Positions 15,969 through 24,017 of a stretch of 64,000 nt of DNA are shown here, one piece after another. The stretch is from positions 2,542,001 to 2,606,000 of the forward strand of contig NZ_CP007145.1 in the NCBI RefSeq assembly GCF_000576555.1, given 5' to 3'. The notes beneath the pieces were generated by a model, which was not told the origin of the DNA, made no database searches, and saw nothing but the letters and a program-made list of their open reading frames with translations. Within the stretch, counting starts at the first letter, position 1; every line of letters begins with the position of its first letter. The position numbers and the translations under genes were made by a program. The stretch comes from Hymenobacter swuensis DY53. Lineage in GTDB: Bacteria > Bacteroidota > Bacteroidia > Cytophagales > Hymenobacteraceae.

Positions 15969-16745
15969 ATGAAATCCCTCTTCCTCCCCAACGCCCGGCC
16001 GCCGCGTACCACGTTTGCCCTGATGGCGGCCGGGCAGGCGGGGCTGCTGCTGCTGCTGTGGCTGTTTTACCCGCTGCAGCTGTTCCCCTCCCTGGGTGAC
16101 GTACTGCGCGCCCTCGCCGACCTGACTACCACCCAGGGGCTGGTGCCGGAGCTGTGGGCTAGCATGACGACGGCCCTGCAGGCCCTGGGCATGGCCACGG
16201 TACTGGCGCTGCTGATTTCCTACCTCACGGCCCTGCCCTTCTTCCGGCCGTTGGCCTACGCGGCTTCCAAGATGCGCTACCTCACTCTCACCGGCCTCAC
16301 GTTTTTCGTGGCCCTGCTGGTGAGCTCGGGCCACGAGGTGAAGCTCTCGGTGCTCACCTTCGCCACCACCGTGTACCTCGTCACGGGCATGACGTCCGTG
16401 ATGCTCAGCACCACCCAGCAGGAGCTGGACCACGCCCGCACCCTGGGCCTAGGCGAGTGGCGCAGCTTCTGGGAAGTGGTGGTGCTGGGCAAGCTGGCCG
16501 ATATGCTGGAAGTGGTGCGCCAGAACTTTGCCATCATCTGGACGATGATAACCCTGGTCGAAACGCTCTACCAATCGGAAGGCGGCATCGGCCTGCTTCT
16601 CTACAAGCAAAACCGCTACCTCCACCTCGACGGCGTGGTCGCCATCCAGCTCGTCATCCTGGCCGCCGGCGCCGCCCAGGACTACCTCTTCGAACTGCTC
16701 CGCCGCGTGTTTTTCCCCTACGCCAGCCTGGCCGCCGCGCGGTAA
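15969..16745 (+). CDS. ABC transporter permease (TauC/SsuC-like)
   Basis: The 258-residue protein has about six hydrophobic segments and the cytoplasmic EAA-type loop that contacts the ATPase (ELDHARTLGLGEWRSFWEVV, about 158-177). Together with the fused binding protein and the ATPase it forms a type-I importer of the taurine/nitrate/aliphatic sulfonate class (established for the family; substrate unknown). ATG 15969 follows the palindromic element directly and gives a short basic N-terminus (MKSLFLPNARPPR) before the first membrane segment; longer in-frame starts run through the repeat. Confidence 0.88.
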   Translation: MKSLFLPNARPPRTTFALMAAGQAGLLLLLWLFYPLQLFPSLGDVLRALADLTTTQGLVPELWASMTTALQALGMATVLALLISYLTALPFFRPLAYAASKMRYLTLTGLTFFVALLVSSGHEVKLSVLTFATTVYLVTGMTSVMLSTTQQELDHARTLGLGEWRSFWEVVVLGKLADMLEVVRQNFAIIWTMITLVETLYQSEGGIGLLLYKQNRYLHLDGVVAIQLVILAAGAAQDYLFELLRRVFFPYASLAAAR

Positions 16746-16751
16746 ATCACA

Positions 16752-16874
16752 TGTCATCCTGAGCGGAGCGAAGGACCTTATCACCCTAGAACGACTCTGT
16801 GGACCTCTGCAAGAAACGTCGTTTCAACAATTCATTCAGATGTGAGAAGGTCCTTCGCTCCGCTCAGGATGACA
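16752..16874. repeat. Palindromic repeat, TGTCATCCTGAGC family, copy 1
   Basis: Perfect 28-bp arms (16752-16779 and 16847-16874) flank a 67-base centre. A second copy lies at 19723-19875 and shares part of the centre (GAACGACTCTG). The element separates the permease and ATPase genes. Confidence 0.9.
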
Positions 16875-16907
16875 ATTTCAACCACCTTAACACCTAGTAT
16901 CTCACCG

Positions 16908-17738
16908 ATGACTCCCTACTCCTACAAATCCCCCGTGCTCACCCTCGACAATGTGTCGCTGACGCTGAACGGGGAAACCATTCTGCGCGATATTTCGGCG
17001 CAGGTGCTGGATGTGTGCCGGCCGGGCATGAGCCAGGGCCAGGTGGTGGGCTTCTACGGCCGCTCGGGCATGGGCAAGTCTGTCCTGTGCCGGCTGATGG
17101 CGGGGCTGCTGGCCCCCAGTAGCGGCGAGGTGCTGGTGGGCGAGGCGCAGCAGCCGGCCACGCCCGGCGCGGTGGGCTTCGTGCAGCAGCACTACCCCTT
17201 GTTCAACCACCGCACCCTGCTCGACAACCTGCTGGTAGCCGCCGCCCGCCGCCACCCCGACCCCGCCGAGGCCCGCCGCCAGGCCGAAGAATACCTGGAG
17301 CGGTTCCAGCTCACGCCCCACCGCAGCAAGTACCCAGCCCACCTCTCGGGCGGGCAGCGCCAGCGCGCCGCCATTGCCCAGCAGCTGCTCTGCTCCGACC
17401 ACCTTATCCTGCTCGACGAGCCCTTCTCCGGCCTCGACGTGGCCATGATTGACGAGGTGCGCAAAATCATCCTCGAAGTCACCACCCTCGACGAGCTCAA
17501 CACCGTGGTCATCGTCTCCCACGACCTGGCCACCACCACCGCCCTCTCCGACCGGCTCTGGCTACTGGGCCAGGAGCGCGACGCCGCGGGCCAGCTGCTG
17601 CCCGGCGCCACCATCAGCCCCCAGCACCAGTACAACCTCGCCGAGATGGGCCTCGCCTGGCACGAAAACGTGGAAGCCGAGTCGGAGTTCGTCCGGTTCG
17701 TGGAGCATCTGAAAGAGGAGATTCGGCTGAGTGCGTAA
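16908..17738 (+). CDS. ABC transporter ATP-binding protein
   Basis: The 276-residue ATPase shows Walker A GRSGMGKS (51-58), Q-loop near QQHYPLF (93-99), signature LSGGQ (146-150), Walker B LILLDEP (166-172) and the switch His in VIVSHD. It would power the permease encoded just upstream. A C-terminal stretch after about residue 230 (SPQHQYNLAEMGLAWHENVE onward) extends beyond the core and may be a regulatory tail. ATG 16908 is the first start after the palindromic repeat and matches the expected N-terminus of the family. Confidence 0.93.
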   Translation: MTPYSYKSPVLTLDNVSLTLNGETILRDISAQVLDVCRPGMSQGQVVGFYGRSGMGKSVLCRLMAGLLAPSSGEVLVGEAQQPATPGAVGFVQQHYPLFNHRTLLDNLLVAAARRHPDPAEARRQAEEYLERFQLTPHRSKYPAHLSGGQRQRAAIAQQLLCSDHLILLDEPFSGLDVAMIDEVRKIILEVTTLDELNTVVIVSHDLATTTALSDRLWLLGQERDAAGQLLPGATISPQHQYNLAEMGLAWHENVEAESEFVRFVEHLKEEIRLSA

Positions 17739-17746
17739 GTGAAATA

Positions 17747-18136
17747 CTATTTCCCGTGCGTCAGCTTTATTACCCGGCTGTCTCTTGAATCCAAAATGAT
17801 GGTGAACGTACCTCCGTCCCAATTTTCTGGTAGCGTGCCCATCAATACCCAATATTTGTCAATAAGATATATCTCATAAGGCCGTTCATCCACGATGTGC
17901 TTTTTGCCATACGTGCGAAATAGAATTGGCTCAGCAAATCGCACAGCCGCAATGCTATCCGGCAATGGCTGCTGCGTTGTGGGACTGGCTGATTCAGAAG
18001 TTTTCTTCAGTGCTTCCTGAAGCTCTTCCTTCGCAACTTCCAGCCCTAATCGGCTATGTTTTTTGCCTTGTGCGCAGCTGCTGAAACTTAGTACCAGTAG
18101 GATTAAAGTGTAATAGAGAGTAGAGCGTAATAACAT
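17747..18136 (-). CDS. NTF2-fold immunity-type lipoprotein
   Basis: The 129-residue protein has a lipoprotein signal (LLVLSFSSC, Cys near 20) and a C-terminal domain of the NTF2-fold immunity family. The family pattern is visible: A-x-P-I-L-x-x-x-Y-G-K-K-x-I near 75-88, then PYEIYLID, W-V-L-M-G-T-L-P, and the closing K-L-T-H-G-K. Members in polymorphic toxin loci protect against a partner toxin (established). No toxin is visible here, and the gene runs opposite to the flanking ABC and regulator genes. It may be an orphan immunity gene or a domain recruited for another envelope function (inference). Confidence 0.7.
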   Translation of the reverse strand: MLLRSTLYYTLILLVLSFSSCAQGKKHSRLGLEVAKEELQEALKKTSESASPTTQQPLPDSIAAVRFAEPILFRTYGKKHIVDERPYEIYLIDKYWVLMGTLPENWDGGTFTIILDSRDSRVIKLTHGK

Positions 18137-18158
18137 GGAGAAGAAGGTATAAGGAGGC

Positions 18159-18258
18159 TGTAGAGACGCAATATCTTGCGTCTCGTCGTTGCTGATGTTG
18201 TTTGAACCGCTCGGGCAAAGTCGTTCAACGACGAGACGCAAGATATTGCGTCTCTACA
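18159..18258. repeat. Perfect 33-bp inverted repeat whose arms are themselves palindromic
   Basis: Arms 18159-18191 and 18226-18258 are exact reverse complements. Each arm contains GAGACGCAA-N4-TTGCGTCTC, itself a palindrome, so cruciform or double-hairpin structures are possible. It lies between the immunity-type gene and the sigma-54 regulator, which point away from each other. Confidence 0.9.
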
Positions 18259-18326
18259 CTCCGGCCTGCAGTTTTCCTCACAAGCCGATACTTTCGCATC
18301 CGAATCCCTCATTACTAATTCATAAA

Positions 18327-19685
18327 ATGCCCACCGGTACCCTGCTCCTGATTGACGACGAAGCCCGCCTGCGCCAGCTGTTGGCGCGGGTGCTGGAGCT
18401 GGAAGGCTACACCGTGCTGCAGGCCCCCGATGCCAGCCGCGGCCTGGAGTTGCTGCAGCACCACGCCCGCGAGGTGCTGGTGGTCATTTCCGACGTGAAG
18501 CTCCCCGACGGTCACGGCGTGGACCTGATGCCGCGCTACCGCGCCAAAGCCCCCGACTGCGAAATTGTGCTGCTCACCGCCTTCGGCACCATCCCCGATG
18601 GCGTGCGGGCCATGAAGCAGGGCGCCTTCGACTACCTCACCAAGGGCGACTACGAGCAGCAGCTGGTGGTAGTGGTGGAGCGCGCCGCCGAAAAAGCCCG
18701 CCTGCGCCACCGCGTGGCCGAGCTGGAGCGGCGCATGAGCCAGCGGTTCAGCTTCGAGAGTATGATTGGCACAGCCCCGGCCCTGCGCCGCGCCCAGGAC
18801 CTGGCCCGCCAGGTAGCCCCCACCGACAGCACCGTGCTGCTGGAAGGCCCCACCGGCGCGGGCAAGGAGCTGTTTGCCCAGGCGTTGCACGAGGCCAGTG
18901 AGCGAAAAGCCAAGCCCTTCGTGGCCGTCAACTGCTCAGCCTTCCCCAAGGATCTGCTGGAATCGGAGCTGTTTGGCTACAAGAAGGGCGCGTTTACGGG
19001 CGCGCTGGCCGATAAGAAAGGCCTGCTGGAGGAAGCCACCGGCGGCACGCTGTTTCTGGACGAAATCGGGGAGCTGGAGCTGAACGTGCAGGCCAAGTTT
19101 CTGCGGGTGCTGGAAACCCGGCAGTTCACCAAGCTCGGCGACACCAAGCCCACCAGCGTGAACGTGCGCATTGTGGCCGCCACCAACCGCAACTTGCGCC
19201 AGGAGGCCGCCGCCGGCCACTTCCGCCCCGATCTGTACTACCGCCTCTCGGTGTTCACCATTAACGTGCCCAGCCTGCAGGAGCGCGCCCAGGACGTGCC
19301 CATCCTGGCCGAGCATTTCCTCCAGCACTTCGCCGCCCAGCTGCGCAAGCGCCTGCCGGGTCTGGAGCCCGAATGCGTGGAGCTGCTCACGCGCTACGAG
19401 TGGCCCGGCAACGTGCGCGAGCTGAAAAACGTACTGGAGCGCGCCGCCATCCTGGCCCCCGCCGACCAGCGCCTCTCCGCCGGCTACCTCCCCGACGAAT
19501 TTCACACCTTGCCTGCCTCCGGTAGCCCCGACGCCGACCCCACCGACCAGAGTCTGCGTGCCGTGGAAGCCCGCCACATCCGCCAGATCCTCCACCAAGT
19601 GCAGGGCAACAAAACCGAAGCCGCGCGCCGCCTCGCCATCGGCCTCACGACCTTGTATAGAAAGGTGCAGGAGTATGAGCTGTAG
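18327..19685 (+). CDS. Sigma-54-dependent response regulator (NtrC family)
   Basis: The 452-residue activator has an N-terminal receiver (Asp56 in ISDVKLPDG), an AAA+ domain with Walker A GPTGAGKE (174-181), the sigma-54 contact loop GAFTGA (221-226) and Walker B TLFLDEIGE (241-249), and a C-terminal Fis-type helix-turn-helix (about 415-450, NKTEAARRLAIGLTTLYRKV). It should activate sigma-54 promoters when phosphorylated, most likely by the kinase encoded next. The best candidate target in view is the -24/-12-like site before the gene at 12041. ATG 18327 gives the standard receiver start (MPTGTLLLIDDE). Confidence 0.95.
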   Translation: MPTGTLLLIDDEARLRQLLARVLELEGYTVLQAPDASRGLELLQHHAREVLVVISDVKLPDGHGVDLMPRYRAKAPDCEIVLLTAFGTIPDGVRAMKQGAFDYLTKGDYEQQLVVVVERAAEKARLRHRVAELERRMSQRFSFESMIGTAPALRRAQDLARQVAPTDSTVLLEGPTGAGKELFAQALHEASERKAKPFVAVNCSAFPKDLLESELFGYKKGAFTGALADKKGLLEEATGGTLFLDEIGELELNVQAKFLRVLETRQFTKLGDTKPTSVNVRIVAATNRNLRQEAAAGHFRPDLYYRLSVFTINVPSLQERAQDVPILAEHFLQHFAAQLRKRLPGLEPECVELLTRYEWPGNVRELKNVLERAAILAPADQRLSAGYLPDEFHTLPASGSPDADPTDQSLRAVEARHIRQILHQVQGNKTEAARRLAIGLTTLYRKVQEYEL

Positions 19686-19722
19686 GGTATGCGGGTAAGA
19701 GGGTGTGAGTTTAGGGGGCGTC

Positions 19723-19875
19723 TGTCATCCTGAGCTTGCGAAGGACCTTACTACGCCTGAATAATTCCTCCCGAACGACTCTGCTGCCCTCCGCGCGACC
19801 TTCTGCGTCCTCTGTGGGCTCAATCCGCTTGCATGAATCAAGCGCGAGAAGGTCCTTTGCAAGCTCAGGATGACA
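19723..19875. repeat. Palindromic repeat, TGTCATCCTGAGC family, copy 2
   Basis: Arms of 27 bp (19723-19749 and 19849-19875) differ at one position. They share TGTCATCCTGAGC and GAAGGACCTT with the copy at 16752-16874. The element lies between the regulator and kinase genes. Confidence 0.9.
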
Positions 19876-19913
19876 GAACGGTAAATTCACCATTTCACCA
19901 CCCTCGCCGCCCA

Positions 19914-21692
19914 ATGTCTCTGAAACTCAAAATCCGCCTCAGCATTCTGACCATGCTGACTTTGCTGCTGGGGCTGGGCGGCTACACGTTTTTCACCATT
20001 CAACGGCTGGAAGGCGGGGCGCAGGGGATTCAGCAGGCCAATTTCCGCTCCGTGGAATATGGGGAGCAGATGCTGCGGGCCCTGGAGCAGCTGCAGGAAC
20101 AGCCCGCTGCCCAGGCTCCGCTGGCTCAGCTCCGCCGCGCCCTCACCCGCGAGGCCGCCAACATCACCGAAACCGGCGAGTTGGAACTGGTGGACACGCT
20201 CACCCAGCACTTGGCTGACTACCAGCGCCTGATGGATGACCGCGCCCCGGCTACCCAACAGCTGGGCCGGCTGCACCAACTGCGGGCCGAAACACACCGC
20301 ATGATGCAGCTCAATGCCGCGTCGTTCAACCTGCAAACCCGGCGCGTAACCGCGCAGGCCGCTCGCTCCCGCCGTCTGCTGCTCACGCTTCTGCTCCTGA
20401 GCACGGCTGTAGGCCTGGGCCTAGTGGTGCGCCTGCCGCGCATTGTATTGCGCCCCCTGCGCCGCCTCACTGCCGATGTGGAAGACATTGCCAGTCCCGG
20501 CCCGGCCACGCAGATTTCCATTGCCAAAAACGACGAAGTAGGCGCCGTGGCGCTGGCCCTGAACCGCGCATTTGGCTATATGCAGGATCAGCGCAGCGTG
20601 ACGCGGGCGGCCTTGGCCACGGAGCGCAGTCGCCTGGAAAGCCTTATCGAGCACCTCGATGAAGGCCTGCTGCTGCTGGACCCCGACCGTACCGTTCTGC
20701 TGGCTAACCCGGCGGCCCGGGAGCTGCTGGGCCGTGCAGCCGCCGATCTGGTGGGCCACCTTGCGGAGGAGCTGAGCCAAGAGTCGCAATTGCTGCACGA
20801 CCTGTTCCGGCCACTACTGGAGCAGGAAGCGGTGCGCGCCGGTGATACGCCCCCGCCGGTTACCCTCACCATCACCCGCCCCGGTGGCGAAACCGCTTAC
20901 TACCAGCTTACCCTCAACCACATCGTCAGCCGCAACCGGGAAACCAGCCGCACCGAGTTTGTGGGGCATATTCTGAGCCTGCGCAACGTATCCGACTTCA
21001 AGAAGCTGGATGAGGTGAAGTCCAACTACCTAGCCACCATTTCGCACGAGCTGAAAACGCCGCTGGCCAGCATCAAGCTCAGCCTGATGCTGCTGCAGGA
21101 TGAGCGCACCGAGCCCGAGGAGCGTCAGCGCATTGCCGACGGCATCCGCGACGAAACGCAGCGCCTGCTGGGCATGGTGGGCCAGCTACTGGCCGTATCC
21201 CGGCTGGATGCCGGGGCCGAAATCCAGTTCGATGTGCAGCCTATTCCGCTGGCCAACATTGTGCAGTACGCCATTGAAACCGTGCGCCCCCAGCTGGAGG
21301 ATCGGGAACTGCAGCTGCGCCTGGAAGTACCCCATGACCTGCCTGCTGCCCGCGCCGACCTGGAAAAGACCACCTGGGTCCTCATCAATCTGCTGGCCAA
21401 CGCCATCCGTTACTCCCCGCGTGGTGCCGACCTGTGCGTGCGGGCCCTGCAGCACGAAGGGCAACTGCAAATTGGGGTGCAGGACTGCGGGCCGGGCATC
21501 CCGGCAGAATATCACGAGCGGATTTTTCAGCGCTTCTCAGAAGTACCCAACGCCAGTGGCCACAAAGGGGGCTCGGGGCTGGGGCTGAGCATTTCGCGCG
21601 AGTTCATTGAGGCCCAAGGCGGACGGTTGTGGGTGGAAAGTGAGCCGGACCGGGGCAGTCGGTTTCTCTTTACGCTGCCATTAGCGGATTAA
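19914..21692 (+). CDS. Membrane sensor histidine kinase with HAMP and PAS domains
   Basis: The 592-residue kinase has a membrane segment at about 8-28, a mostly helical periplasmic sensor (30-155), a second membrane segment (about 158-178), a HAMP domain (180-230), a PAS domain (about 245-365), HisKA with His378 (ISHELKTPL) and a complete HATPase domain (INLLANAIRYS, DCGPGIP, GSGLGLSIS). The layout resembles KinB/NtrB-like kinases that pair with sigma-54 regulators. It directly follows such a regulator and should be its partner. The sensor is probably a four-helix bundle that reads a periplasmic or membrane signal (inference). Confidence 0.93.
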   Translation: MSLKLKIRLSILTMLTLLLGLGGYTFFTIQRLEGGAQGIQQANFRSVEYGEQMLRALEQLQEQPAAQAPLAQLRRALTREAANITETGELELVDTLTQHLADYQRLMDDRAPATQQLGRLHQLRAETHRMMQLNAASFNLQTRRVTAQAARSRRLLLTLLLLSTAVGLGLVVRLPRIVLRPLRRLTADVEDIASPGPATQISIAKNDEVGAVALALNRAFGYMQDQRSVTRAALATERSRLESLIEHLDEGLLLLDPDRTVLLANPAARELLGRAAADLVGHLAEELSQESQLLHDLFRPLLEQEAVRAGDTPPPVTLTITRPGGETAYYQLTLNHIVSRNRETSRTEFVGHILSLRNVSDFKKLDEVKSNYLATISHELKTPLASIKLSLMLLQDERTEPEERQRIADGIRDETQRLLGMVGQLLAVSRLDAGAEIQFDVQPIPLANIVQYAIETVRPQLEDRELQLRLEVPHDLPAARADLEKTTWVLINLLANAIRYSPRGADLCVRALQHEGQLQIGVQDCGPGIPAEYHERIFQRFSEVPNASGHKGGSGLGLSISREFIEAQGGRLWVESEPDRGSRFLFTLPLAD

Positions 21693-22020
21693 GAGACGGT
21701 ACCGAAGCCTCCTCTTCTTTGCCGATAGCAGACTTACCAGGCAGCTGGCCGCTAAGCAGCACCTGCCGTTGCCCTGCAACCAGATAAAGCCACTGTCACA
21801 AGCAGCAGTATTTTGTACGCTTTTGGCTTGCATCCTGCTTACCCAATCAGTGTATTGATCGAAATAGCCGGATTTTTGGTTCCGATTTGGCACTATAGGC
21901 AATGTCACAAACAGCGGGGCAGTGGCCTTGAGGACGGGAGAAAATAGCAGCACATTTGTCTATCCCTCTGGTGCTTTCTCTTCGGGGGCAGCACCAATTC
22001 CGTCCCCTTTTCCACAACCA

Positions 22021-22059
22021 AAAGCGCAAGCCGAAGCACTGTCTTCGGCTTGTGCTTTT
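22021..22059 (+). terminator. Strong hairpin with T-run, no upstream gene nearby
   Basis: A 16-bp stem (AAAGCGCAAGCCGAAG with CTTCGGCTTGTGCTTT, one G-T pair) with a six-base loop ends in TTTTT on the plus strand. The nearest plus-strand gene ends 330 bases earlier, so it may end a long 3' region of the kinase transcript or a small RNA. Confidence 0.7.
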
Positions 22060-22146
22060 TCCGGGGTACCGGAACGCTCAGAAAGAGCCTGCATCAGCAC
22101 GGCACAACAGCCCAAGAACACCGTAGCAGGACCTTCTATCCTCAAG

Positions 22147-22154
22147 TATCTTTG
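22147..22154 (+). promoter_or_regulatory. Candidate -7 promoter box (TATCTTTG)
   Basis: An exact TAnnTTTG match lies 146 bases before the PAP2 gene at 22300 and just after the hairpin at 22021-22059. No clear -33 TTG is seen. Confidence 0.4.
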
Positions 22155-22299
22155 GTGCTGGCACTGGCGCAATAACCGGCGTGCGGCCACGCAATGAACA
22201 GACGCTTCAGGATTACCTCAGGATTAAGTTTTAATCTTACGTACTGAAGCCATCCGCCGGGCCGGATGACGGACTTTCGCACTTATCAACTCGTTTGCC

Positions 22300-23124
22300 G
22301 TGTCGTTTTTTTCTGCTTACGCTATCCGCCGCACTGCCGCTGGCCTGCTGCTTAGCGCAGCCTCCATCCTCCCCCTGACGGCTCAGATTCAGCCCGTACC
22401 CGCTTCTGCCGATACACTTCGCAAGTACGAAAACCCCGCCGGCATCCCCACGGTGGTGAAGCAGCCCTGGTATAAAGGCAAGCTGGTGAAGGCCACCATC
22501 GTGCCGGCCCTGCTTATTGGCTACGGCGCGTCCACCATCAACGGCAACGGTTTCTACAGCAGCTATGACGCCCGCCGCGACATTCAGAAGCAGTTTTCCG
22601 GCTTTCATACCAAGGCCGACGACTTTTTGATCATTGCGCCTTATCTGGAACTGGGCGCGGTGGCCCTGGCCGGCGTGAAATCACGCAACGACCGGATCAA
22701 CACCCTGCTGGTTATCGGCAAGTCGGAGCTGATTTTCGGGGCCCTGACCTACGCCCTCAAGAATACCACCAAGGTGCTCCGGCCCGATGGCAGCACGCGC
22801 AACTCGTTTCCTTCCGGCCACACGGCACAGGCATTTCTGGCCGCCAGCATTGTGCACACCGAGTTCCGGGACCAAAGCCAGTGGTACGGCGTGGGGGCCT
22901 ATACCATTGCGACCAGCGTGGCAGCCCTGCGCATGCTGAACGACCGGCACTGGCAGTCCGACGTGGTTGCCGGGGCCGGTATCGGTATTCTGTCGGCGCA
23001 TCTGGGGTATCTTACCCACCGTAACCGCTGGGGCCGCAAGCCATATCTGAAAGGGGTAAGTGCTTCGCCCATGGCCTGGCCGGGTGGTGCTACCGGCCTC
23101 ACGGTTACCTGGCGGGCCCAGTAG
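22300..23124 (+). CDS. PAP2-family phosphatase, exported
   Basis: The 274-residue protein carries the three phosphatidic acid phosphatase motifs: K154-x6-R161-P162, P171-S-G-H174 and R211-x5-H217-x3-D221. All catalytic residues are present. A signal-like N-terminus (to about 28) and several hydrophobic segments place it in the envelope, where such enzymes dephosphorylate lipid phosphates such as undecaprenyl pyrophosphate or phosphatidate. The start is GTG 22300. A gene for a small EamA-type transporter follows 37 bases later and could be co-transcribed. Confidence 0.9.
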   Translation: MSFFSAYAIRRTAAGLLLSAASILPLTAQIQPVPASADTLRKYENPAGIPTVVKQPWYKGKLVKATIVPALLIGYGASTINGNGFYSSYDARRDIQKQFSGFHTKADDFLIIAPYLELGAVALAGVKSRNDRINTLLVIGKSELIFGALTYALKNTTKVLRPDGSTRNSFPSGHTAQAFLAASIVHTEFRDQSQWYGVGAYTIATSVAALRMLNDRHWQSDVVAGAGIGILSAHLGYLTHRNRWGRKPYLKGVSASPMAWPGGATGLTVTWRAQ

Positions 23125-23161
23125 CCCGGCCCGCCTCTTCCTGATTTATCCTGCGCTGACT

Positions 23162-23575
23162 ATGTGGTGGCGCTACGCCTTGCTTTCCGCCGTATTTGCG
23201 GCCCTTACGGCAGTACTGGCGAAAGTCGGGATGAAGGGCGTGGACTCCAGTCTGGCTACCGCCGTGCGTACGGTAGTTGTACTGGTGCTGGCCTGGGCCG
23301 TGGTGTATTTCCAGCACGGTCTGGGCGGCCTCACTCAGCTCACGCGGCAGAACTGGTTGTTTCTGGGGCTTTCGGGCGGGGCAACCGGGCTTTCGTGGCT
23401 GTTCTATTTCCGGGCGTTGCAGCTGGGGCCGGTATCGAAGGTAGCGCCGGTAGATAAGCTGAGCGTGGCCCTGGCCATTTTGCTGTCGGTGCTGTTTCTG
23501 GGCGAAAAGCTGACCTGGCAGACTGGTTTGGGCGCGGGTCTAATTCTGGCTGGCACCCTAGTGCTCATTCGGTAG
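23162..23575 (+). CDS. Half-size EamA/DMT-family transporter (five membrane segments)
   Basis: The 137-residue protein is one EamA repeat, about half of the usual ten-segment transporter. It has hydrophobic segments at about 4-22, 33-50, 65-85, 92-110 and 117-135, with the family pattern ALxLGPxSxVxPVxxLSxxxxxLLS near 90-115. Such half-size proteins are common in Bacteroidota and must act as dimers. It faces another half-size EamA protein (23586-24014) with 10 bases between the stop codons. The pair could form a heterodimer (inference). Substrate unknown. Confidence 0.85.
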   Translation: MWWRYALLSAVFAALTAVLAKVGMKGVDSSLATAVRTVVVLVLAWAVVYFQHGLGGLTQLTRQNWLFLGLSGGATGLSWLFYFRALQLGPVSKVAPVDKLSVALAILLSVLFLGEKLTWQTGLGAGLILAGTLVLIR

Positions 23576-23585
23576 AAACAGCCAC

Positions 23586-24014
23586 TCAGTGCCCCCGGGC
23601 CAGCAGGGCAATGCCCACCACAATGCTCAGCAGCCCCAACCCCTGCGACCAGCTCAGCGACTCGCGTAACACTACCAGCCCCAGTACCGCCGTGAGCAGC
23701 ACCGAGCCGCCCACAATAACTGGCGTGCCCACGGAGGAGGAAACGCCCCGGCTGAATACCACAAACGTCAAGATTTCGGCCAGCCCTACGCCCAGCCCGG
23801 CCAGTACCGCCAGCCCCACGCCTTTGCGGCTGATGTCCAGCGGCTGCCCGTTCAGATGCAGCCACAACAGCCACGCCGCCCCAAGGCCAGCGGCCACCAA
23901 CTGCAGAATAACCGCCCCGGCCGCCGCCGAAATATACCCTGAGGCCAGCTTAATGAAGAAATTATAGGCCGCCAGGCACAGGGCCGTAAGCAGGGCCAGC
24001 AGCAGCCAGTGCAT
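23586..24014 (-). CDS. Half-size EamA/DMT-like transporter, second copy
   Basis: The 142-residue protein has five hydrophobic segments and the EamA end pattern (GLGLLSIVVGIALLA). It is similar in length and layout to the protein at 23162-23575 but only distantly alike in sequence, so this is not a recent duplication. The gene ends 10 bases from the end of its partner on the opposite strand, and its start lies 3 bases after the stop of the DUF4259 gene, so those two probably share a transcript. Likely function: membrane transport of a small metabolite, not determined. Confidence 0.8.
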   Translation of the reverse strand: MHWLLLALLTALCLAAYNFFIKLASGYISAAAGAVILQLVAAGLGAAWLLWLHLNGQPLDISRKGVGLAVLAGLGVGLAEILTFVVFSRGVSSSVGTPVIVGGSVLLTAVLGLVVLRESLSWSQGLGLLSIVVGIALLARGH

Positions 24015-24017
24015 CGG

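Larger units (their letters stand above)
21693..22299. other. 607-base region without a recognised gene
   Basis: Short open frames on both strands here show no protein-like features. The region holds the hairpin at 22021-22059, a box TATCTTTG at 22147-22154 and moderately AT-rich stretches. A small RNA ending at the hairpin is possible. Confidence 0.5.

Noticed and set aside
21681..22197. Two short open frames of about 90 codons in the gap before the PAP2 gene
   Set aside because: Composition is irregular, one crosses the hairpin at 22021-22059, and neither shows a signal, domain or credible start region.
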